Part shown: positions 1-4,592 of the stretch, piece by piece | Layout of the letters: each line of letters starts with the position of its first letter | Numbering within the stretch: the first letter of the stretch is position 1 | From: an uncultured Actinomycetes bacterium | GTDB lineage: Bacteria > Actinomycetota > Thermoleophilia > Miltoncostaeales > Miltoncostaeaceae | Direction: 5' to 3' | Length of the DNA stretch: 5,527 nt | Assembly: GCA_937862675.1 (NCBI GenBank) | Contig: CALMEC010000068.1 | Coordinates: forward strand, 1-5,527 | Notes under the pieces: generated by a model | Told to the model about the DNA's origin: nothing | The model's input: only the letters and a program-made list of their open reading frames with translations | The model's database searches: none | Position numbers and translations under genes: made by a program

Positions 1-1954
1 GAACCTGGTGTTCATGCAGTACGAGCGCGGGGCCGACGGCGCCCTGACGGATCTCCCGAAGCAGAACGTCGACACCGGTGCCGGGCTCGAGCGCATCGCC
101 GCCATCATCCAGGGCAAGGCCTCCGTCTTCGAGACCGATGCGTTCTGGCCGCTCATCCAGTGGTCCCAGGGGCGCAGCGGCCGTGAGTACGGGGCCAACC
201 CCCGTGACGACCGCGCCCTGCGCGTCCTGGCCGATCACGGCCGCGGCATGACCTTCCTGATCGCCGACGGCGTCCGGCCGGGCAACGAGGGACGCGACTA
301 CATCCTGCGCCGCGTCCTGCGTCGTGCGATGGCCGAGGCACAGGCCATCGGCCTCCAGCCGGGCGACCTGGTCGATCTCTCGGGCGAGGTGGTCGCGCTG
401 TGGGGCGACGCCTACCCGGACCTCGTGGAGCGCCGCGCCGTCATCGCCGACGTCGTCGGCGTGGAGGCCGAGCAGTTCGCCCGCACCCTGTCCCAGGGCA
501 AGCGGATGCTGGACGACATCATCTCGGGAGGGTCGGGCGAGGTCAGCGGTGAGGACGCCTTCCGTCTGCACGACACGTTCGGGTTCCCCCTGGACCTCAC
601 GCTGGACGCCGCCGAGGCCGCGGGCCGGAGCGTCGACACCTCCGGCTTCGAGGCGCTCATGCAGGAGCAGCGCGAGCGCGCACGCGCCGCGCAGGCGAAG
701 GGACAGGACGAGGGTGCCGCCCGGGCGGCGGCGCTCGTCGCCGGTGCCGCGCGCCCGGCCCGCTTCGTCGGGTTCGAGCGACTGTCGGTCATGACGACGA
801 TCACGGCGCTCGACGTGCTGGACGACGGCGAGGTCCTCGTCACGCTGGCCGAGAGCCCGTTCTACGCGCAGGGCGGCGGCCAGATCTCGGACGACGGCGA
901 GATCGTCGGTCCCGACGGCGCCGGCGAGGTGGCCGAGGTCTACCGGGTCGGCGACGACCAGGTCATCCGGCTCCGGGTCGTGGGCACGCTCTCGGTGGGC
1001 GACGAGGTCACCGCGACCGTCGTGTCGGCCACACGGCGTGCCACCCAGGCCAACCACACGGCCACGCACATCCTCCACTGGGCGCTGCGCAGTGTCTTCG
1101 GCACGACCACGCATCAGGCCGGTTCGTACGTCGGTCCGGACAAGCTCCGCTTCGACTTCACCCTCGGCGAGCGCATGACCGAGGAGCAGCGCGCCACCAT
1201 CGAGGAGATGGTGAACACGCGCATCTCCGAGGACACGGCGGTCACCTGGTCCGAGATGCCCCGGGCCGAGGCGGACGCGCTGGGCGCGATCGGGCTCTTC
1301 GGGGAGAAGTACGGGGAGCGCGTGCGCGTCGTCAGCGCCGGGGACTTCTCGCGTGAGCTGTGCGGCGGCACCCACGTATCGCGCACCGGCGAGATCGGCG
1401 CCTTCAAGATCGTCCACGAGGGCGGCATCGGATCCAGTACGCGGCGCATCGAGGCGCTCACCGGCGACGGCGTCGTCGAGTGGTACCAGGAGCGTGAGCG
1501 CGAGCTCATCGAACGTCTCGCCGAACGCGAGGCGCGCATCCGCGGACTGGAGGCCGAGCTGAGGGACGCCCGGCGCGCGTCGCTCGACCTGGACGCCGTC
1601 GCCGCCGGGCAGACGCCCGTCGGGCCGGTCGCCCTCGTCGTCGCGCAGGTGGAGGTCCCGGACATGGACGCCCTGCTCGCCGCCAGCGACGCGGTCAAGT
1701 CGAAGGTGGGCGCGGGCGCCGTCGTGGTGCTCGGCGCCGACGCCGGGGGGAAGGCCCTCCTCGTCGCGAACCTCGATCCCGCTGCGGTCGACTCCGGTGT
1801 CGCGGCCGGCGACATCATCTCCGCCATCGCCCCGATCGTGGGCGGGGGCGGGGGCGGACGTCCCACGATGGCGCGGGCCGGCGGCAAGGACCCGTCGGCG
1901 CTTCCCGCGGCACTCGACGCGGCGCGCACCCACGTGGGGGAGCGGGTCGCCTGA
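1..1954 (+). CDS. alaS: Alanyl-tRNA synthetase, C-terminal 650 residues (5' end outside window)
   Basis: This enzyme charges tRNA(Ala) with alanine in the cytoplasm and hydrolyses mischarged Ser/Gly-tRNA(Ala). The frame is already open at base 2 and begins NLVFMQYERG, a stretch inside the aminoacylation domain. Roughly the first 210-230 residues, including class II motifs 1 and 2, therefore lie upstream. Numbering the visible fragment from base 2, class II motif 3 (DTGAGLER) is at about 24-31 and the tRNA-recognition helices (ADHGRGMTFLIADG, then ILRRVLRRA) at about 77-109. N95 and D191 (in HDTFGFP) sit where family members read the G3:U70 pair. The editing domain contains SPFYAQGGGQ, with zinc/editing residues H352, H356, C454 and H458 (HTATH, CGGTH) all present. 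A charged coiled coil spans about 495-525. The glycine-rich C-Ala domain ends the protein (GGGGGGRPTMARAGG). No defect is visible. The stop overlaps the start of ruvX. Confidence 0.97.
   Translation, partial: NLVFMQYERGADGALTDLPKQNVDTGAGLERIAAIIQGKASVFETDAFWPLIQWSQGRSGREYGANPRDDRALRVLADHGRGMTFLIADGVRPGNEGRDYILRRVLRRAMAEAQAIGLQPGDLVDLSGEVVALWGDAYPDLVERRAVIADVVGVEAEQFARTLSQGKRMLDDIISGGSGEVSGEDAFRLHDTFGFPLDLTLDAAEAAGRSVDTSGFEALMQEQRERARAAQAKGQDEGAARAAALVAGAARPARFVGFERLSVMTTITALDVLDDGEVLVTLAESPFYAQGGGQISDDGEIVGPDGAGEVAEVYRVGDDQVIRLRVVGTLSVGDEVTATVVSATRRATQANHTATHILHWALRSVFGTTTHQAGSYVGPDKLRFDFTLGERMTEEQRATIEEMVNTRISEDTAVTWSEMPRAEADALGAIGLFGEKYGERVRVVSAGDFSRELCGGTHVSRTGEIGAFKIVHEGGIGSSTRRIEALTGDGVVEWYQERERELIERLAEREARIRGLEAELRDARRASLDLDAVAAGQTPVGPVALVVAQVEVPDMDALLAASDAVKSKVGAGAVVVLGADAGGKALLVANLDPAAVDSGVAAGDIISAIAPIVGGGGGGRPTMARAGGKDPSALPAALDAARTHVGERVA
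1936..1942 (+). promoter_or_regulatory. Shine-Dalgarno sequence that supports a CTG start for ruvX
   Basis: GGGGGAG lies inside the last codons of alaS. Its GGAG core is followed by 8 bases and then CTG at 1951. This is the normal spacing for a ribosome binding site. No ATG, GTG or TTG in the ruvX frame is placed to use it. The assignment is inferred from position and sequence only. Confidence 0.5.
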
Positions 1955-2343
1955 AGGTACTGGCGCTCGACCACGGGAAGGCACGCACCGGAGTGGCGGT
2001 GAGTGATCCGACGGGCACGATCGCGCGCCCCCTTCCACCCATCTCGCGAGTGGGAAGTCCGTCCGGCATGCGGCGCCTGGACGCGGTGATCGGGGCGGAG
2101 GCACCGGAGGTCATCGTCGTCGGCGAGCCGCGCCACCTGTCGGGGGCCGCCGGGGCCCAGGCCGAGGTGGTCCGGCGCTTCGCCCATGACCTGGGTGAGC
2201 GGGTCGGCATCCGGGTGGAGTTCGTCGATGAGCGGCTCAGCACGGTCGAGGCCGGACGCCGGGCCGCGGCGAGCGGCAGCTCCGCAAGCGTCGACAGCCT
2301 GGCCGCCTGTGTCCTTCTTGAGGCGTTCCTGGCCGCCCGATGA
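1951..2343 (+). CDS. ruvX: RuvX/YqgF-family Holliday junction resolvase-like nuclease
   Basis: This is a small RNase H-fold nuclease of the YqgF/RuvX family, implicated in Holliday-junction resolution and in pre-16S rRNA 5' maturation. The reading frame gives 130 residues, usual for the family (about 130-150). It begins LKVLALDHGKARTGVAVSD, and D7 of the DxGxxRxG motif is the first catalytic acid. VVGEPRHLSG is the family's VGxPxxxxG loop. E94 in VDERLST and D115 in SASVDSLAA complete the acidic triad. The only start that keeps D7 is CTG at 1951, which overlaps the alaS stop by 4 bases and has a good Shine-Dalgarno sequence. The first conventional start, GTG at 1993, would give 116 residues and remove the first beta strand and D7. 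Translation is probably coupled to alaS upstream and mltG downstream. The family call is firm; the CTG start is inferred. Confidence 0.92.
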   Translation: MKVLALDHGKARTGVAVSDPTGTIARPLPPISRVGSPSGMRRLDAVIGAEAPEVIVVGEPRHLSGAAGAQAEVVRRFAHDLGERVGIRVEFVDERLSTVEAGRRAAASGSSASVDSLAACVLLEAFLAAR

Positions 2344-3200
2344 GCGGTCGTCCGCCCAGCGAGCGGTGGGAACCGCCGCACACGGTCCGCGCGTCGCGTC
2401 GCCGGGGGCGGCGGCGACTGATCGTGCTTCTCCTCATCCTCCTGCTGGGAGCCGTCGCGGTCTCGGGGTTCGTCAGCGGATGGCGCCGGTCGCCGGAGAC
2501 CTCCGCCACCACCACGGGGCCGCCGCTGGAGAAGCTGGTCTTCCCGGAGGGGCTGCGTCGTGAGGAGATGGCGGACCTCATCGCGCAGAAGACGGATCTC
2601 TCCGCAGAGCGCTATCTGGAGCTCACGGGATCGTCGGCGCGCGGCGCGCAGATGGCGGGGCGCTCCGCCCCCACGTCGCTGGAGGGCTTCCTCTTCCCGG
2701 CGACCTACGAGATCGGGACCGAGACCACCGTCGACTTCCTCATCGACCAGCAGCTGCGTGCGTTCGACCGCGAGATGTCCAAGATCGACCTGAGCTATGC
2801 GGAGTCGAAGAACCTCACCCGGTACGACGTCGTCATCATCGCGTCGCTCATCGAGCGTGAGGTGAAGGTGCCGTCGGAGCGGCGCATCGTCGCCGGTGTC
2901 ATCTACAACCGCCTCAAGCGCGGCATGCGGCTCGACATCGATGCCACCGTGCAGTACGCAGTGGGGGAGTGGCGGCCCCTCACCGCTGCGGACCTCCGCT
3001 CGTCGTCACCGTTCAACACGCGGCGCTTCACGGGTCTTCCCCCGGGCCCGATCTGCAACCCGGGCGCGGCGAGCCTGGAGGCGGCGGCCAATCCGGCCCA
3101 CCACGACTACCTCTACTACGTGGCGCGCAATGACGGCAGCGGTGGTCACCGGTTCGCCCGGACCCTGGAGGAGTTCAACCGCCTTCAGGAGAACAGCTGA
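2340..3200 (+). CDS. mltG: Endolytic murein transglycosylase MltG (YceG-like)
   Basis: MltG is an inner-membrane lytic transglycosylase that cuts nascent glycan strands and is thought to set their length. The 286-residue protein starts with an Arg-rich cytoplasmic segment (about 1-26), followed by one membrane helix (about 27-47) and a short Ser/Thr linker. A LysM-like piece begins at FPEGLRREEMADLI (about 68-81). The catalytic YceG domain then carries LEGFLFPATYE (114-124) and IIASLIEREVKVPSERR (166-182). E172 aligns with the catalytic glutamate known as E218 in E. coli. VIYNRLKRGMRLDIDATVQY and SPFNTRRFTGLPPGPICNPG are further family signatures. It is shorter than E. coli MltG (340 residues), mainly because the region before the catalytic domain is compact. 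ATG at 2340 overlaps the ruvX stop (ATGA). No strong ribosome binding site is close, so coupled translation is likely. It is the last gene of the + strand block. Confidence 0.95.
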   Translation: MSGRPPSERWEPPHTVRASRRRGRRRLIVLLLILLLGAVAVSGFVSGWRRSPETSATTTGPPLEKLVFPEGLRREEMADLIAQKTDLSAERYLELTGSSARGAQMAGRSAPTSLEGFLFPATYEIGTETTVDFLIDQQLRAFDREMSKIDLSYAESKNLTRYDVVIIASLIEREVKVPSERRIVAGVIYNRLKRGMRLDIDATVQYAVGEWRPLTAADLRSSSPFNTRRFTGLPPGPICNPGAASLEAAANPAHHDYLYYVARNDGSGGHRFARTLEEFNRLQENS

Positions 3201-3244
3201 CCCGGTCGGCGTCGTTAACTTCTGATCGACATGAAGCAACCGGG
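3201..3244 (+). terminator. Possible hairpin terminator directly after mltG
   Basis: CCCGGT (3201-3206) begins at the base after the mltG stop and is complementary to ACCGGG (3239-3244). Inside it, CTTC (3219-3222) can pair with GAAG (3233-3236) across a 10-base loop. There is no T-run after the stem, so this is not a canonical intrinsic terminator. It could be a U-less terminator or a 3'-end stabilising structure. The call rests on complementarity and position only. Confidence 0.3.
3214..3230 (+). repeat. Direct-repeat element, copy 1
   Basis: GTTAACTTCTGATCGAC matches copy 2 at 3294-3310 with the consensus G(T/G)TAACTTC-N2-A-N-CGAC (13 of 17 identical). The copies start exactly 80 bases apart. 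A related inverted half-site, GAAGCAAC, follows at 3233-3240. A/T-rich words such as GTTAAC are scarce in this GC-rich DNA, which makes chance recurrence less likely. Function is unknown. Options are a regulator site or -10-like promoter elements (TAACTT fits TANNNT). Confidence 0.4.
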
Positions 3245-3293
3245 CGGACGGATGCCGGCCCGCTCCGCCATGCGTCGTCTTCCTGTCCGGCGA

Positions 3294-3310
3294 GGTAACT
3301 TCATACCGAC
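3294..3310 (+). repeat. Direct-repeat element, copy 2
   Basis: GGTAACTTCATACCGAC is the second copy of the element seen at 3214-3230. Its right end runs into a dyad at 3306-3322: CCGA, the perfect 8-base palindrome CGTTAACG (3310-3317), then GTCGG. Each copy therefore lies on or next to a GTTAAC core and near a GGTCGG word (3204-3209 and 3317-3322). A degenerate relative, GAGGTGAAC, occurs at 3341-3349, compared with GAGGTAAC at 3292-3299. Confidence 0.4.
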
Positions 3311-3329
3311 GTTAACGGTCGGCCGCATT

Positions 3330-3343
3330 CTCATCACGATGAG
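3330..3343 (+). other. Small inverted repeat in the convergent mltG/aroE intergenic region
   Basis: CTCATCACGATGAG has perfect 6-base arms (CTCATC and GATGAG) around AC. The spacing suits a DNA operator half-site pair better than an RNA hairpin, whose loop would have to open to four bases. It lies between two converging genes and has no T-run on either strand, so a bidirectional terminator is possible but poorly supported. Confidence 0.25.
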
Positions 3344-3415
3344 GTGAACGAGGGATAGGGGGGCTACCGCCGGTCGTCGTCGGACGGTGCGCCCTCAACG
3401 TCCTGTTGTGATGTG

Positions 3416-4240
3416 TCAGGCCGACGTGAGCGCGGCGCGCATGACCTCGACCGGTGCGGGCGTCCCCGTCCACAGCTCGAAGGCGACGGCGCCCTGGTGC
3501 AGCAGCATGCCGAGGCCGTCGACCGTGCGTGCACCGCGCTCGGCGGCTGCGGCGAGCCACGGGGTGCCGCCGGGGCGGTAGACGAGATCGTTGACGACAT
3601 GGTCGGGGCCGAGCCCCTCCAGCGGCAGCTCGGACGGGACGTCCGCCCGCCCCAGTCCCAGACTCGTCGAATTGACGACGAGGCGACACTCGTCCAGCGC
3701 GTCCCGGATGGAGGCCGGGCTGAAGTCGATGGCCTCACCGAGCTCCTCGGCCCGGGCACGTGTGCGGTTGGCCACGACGACACGGGCGCCGCGCTCGGTG
3801 AGGGCGTGGCCCACGGCCCGGGCGGCCCCGCCGGCACCGAGGAGGAGGACCGTCTCCCCGGCCAGGTCGACGGGCGCGGTCTCGTCGATGGCACGGATGA
3901 ATCCCGCGGCGTCCGTGTTGTGGGCGACGAAGCCCCCCGTCCCATCGGGTACGAGGGTGTTGGCCGCACCGATGGAGCGGACCGCGTCCGTGACCGAGCT
4001 GCAGGCGTCGATGACCTCGTGCTTGTGCGGGATGGTGACGTTCAGCCCGGAACATCCGGCGGCGGCGAGTCCCCGGACGGCGACGGCGACCGTTCCGGGC
4101 GCGACGGGGAACGCGACATACGCCCAGTTGAGTGCGCACGCCCTGAAGGCCGCGTTGTGCATGCGGGGAGAGAGGGAGTGCTCGACGGGCCAGCCGATGA
4201 TGCCCGCCACCCGCGTCGCGGCGTCGATGTGCTCGATCAT
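3416..4240 (-). CDS. aroE: Shikimate dehydrogenase (NADP+)
   Basis: AroE reduces 3-dehydroshikimate to shikimate with NADPH in the chorismate/aromatic amino-acid pathway, in the cytoplasm. The 274-residue protein has the normal family length. IGWPVEHSLSPRMHN (15-29) is the shikimate-binding start, with serines 22 and 24. NVTIPHK ends in the catalytic lysine K73, and NTD carries the catalytic aspartate D110. GAGGAAR (135-141) is the dinucleotide-binding glycine loop. NRT (158-160) supplies the arginine expected for the NADP 2'-phosphate. NSTSLGLG (190-197) and DGLGMLLHQG (241-250) are late family motifs. I chose ATG at 4240 because the family similarity begins within ten residues of it. An extension upstream to base 4324 adds a non-conserved Arg/Pro stretch. 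No Shine-Dalgarno sequence precedes the start. The gene converges on mltG, whereas in many Actinomycetota it follows mltG on the same strand. Confidence 0.96.
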   Translation of the reverse strand: MIEHIDAATRVAGIIGWPVEHSLSPRMHNAAFRACALNWAYVAFPVAPGTVAVAVRGLAAAGCSGLNVTIPHKHEVIDACSSVTDAVRSIGAANTLVPDGTGGFVAHNTDAAGFIRAIDETAPVDLAGETVLLLGAGGAARAVGHALTERGARVVVANRTRARAEELGEAIDFSPASIRDALDECRLVVNSTSLGLGRADVPSELPLEGLGPDHVVNDLVYRPGGTPWLAAAAERGARTVDGLGMLLHQGAVAFELWTGTPAPVEVMRAALTSA

Positions 4241-4592
4241 CGCGAAGACACTAGTCGTCGGTCGCGGTCCAGGACGGCCACAGTGCGACATCGTCCGGAT
4301 CGCCGCCGGTCGCCGGGGGCGCACGCCGGGCAGATGCAGGCGCGGGATGCCGACGCCGCCGGGACGGGCGCCTTCACGGCTCCAGGTGACCCGCGAGCAC
4401 CGGGAACATGGACGCCGGATCGCCGGTGGTCGTCCGAGGAAACCGAGGTGTGTGCCGAGGCGTCACCATCCGGGGACGGGGTCGGTCGGCGTACCGGTTG
4501 CCGGACCCGCCCGCGGCGGCGGCGGACGTCGACCGGACCCGGCATCAGGGATCTCACGGCCGGATCCACCCGCACCACTCATGACCCGCCGG
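4241..4592. other. 352-base stretch between the unknown - strand gene and aroE with no supportable gene
   Basis: I find no protein family, tRNA-like fold or other RNA gene here. Frames on the - strand stay open but have many A/T-ending codons (about a quarter to a third) and Arg/Pro/Ser-rich translations, unlike the real genes around them. One such frame would overlap the aroE start as ATGA. Two related 20-base segments (4295-4314 and 4415-4434, 17 of 20 identical) lie 120 bases apart. They are GC-rich and may be chance. The stretch could be a long 5' region of aroE, a decayed gene, or spacer. Confidence 0.5.
4248..4253 (-). promoter_or_regulatory. Possible -10 element for a leaderless aroE transcript
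   Basis: Read on the - strand, TAGTGT fits the TANNNT form of a -10 hexamer. It ends 7 bases before the aroE ATG, so transcription would begin at or next to the A of ATG. The lack of a Shine-Dalgarno sequence fits a leaderless mRNA, which is common in Actinomycetota. No convincing -35 element lies at 16-18 bases, and such hexamers are frequent by chance. Confidence 0.25.

Noticed and set aside
1114..2187. Long - strand open frame (357 codons) opposite alaS and ruvX
   Set aside because: It is antisense to two genes with clear catalytic motifs. Its translation is Arg/Ser/Pro-rich without any family signature, as expected of a shadow frame in GC-rich DNA.
3360..3415. Terminator for aroE on the - strand, including the C-run opposite 3358-3363
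   Set aside because: Only short wobble-containing stems can be drawn, and no T-run follows on that strand.
3201..3415. CRISPR array, attachment site or tRNA in the repeat-bearing intergenic region
   Set aside because: There are only two diverged copies with no regular spacers, no integrase or cas gene nearby, and no cloverleaf or tRNA end sequence.
4237..4578. - strand frame of 113 codons ending in an ATGA overlap with aroE, containing a CICPAC stretch
   Set aside because: About a quarter of its codons end in A or T, against roughly a tenth in the real genes. The rest is Arg/Pro/Ser-rich and the cysteines form no recognisable metal site. The overlap alone is weak evidence.
4463..4582. 39-residue - strand frame (MSGAGGSGRE...PVPGW) starting 10 bases after the unknown gene's stop
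   Set aside because: More than a third of its codons end in A or T, it is Gly/Pro low-complexity, and the upstream GGCGGG is only a weak ribosome binding site.
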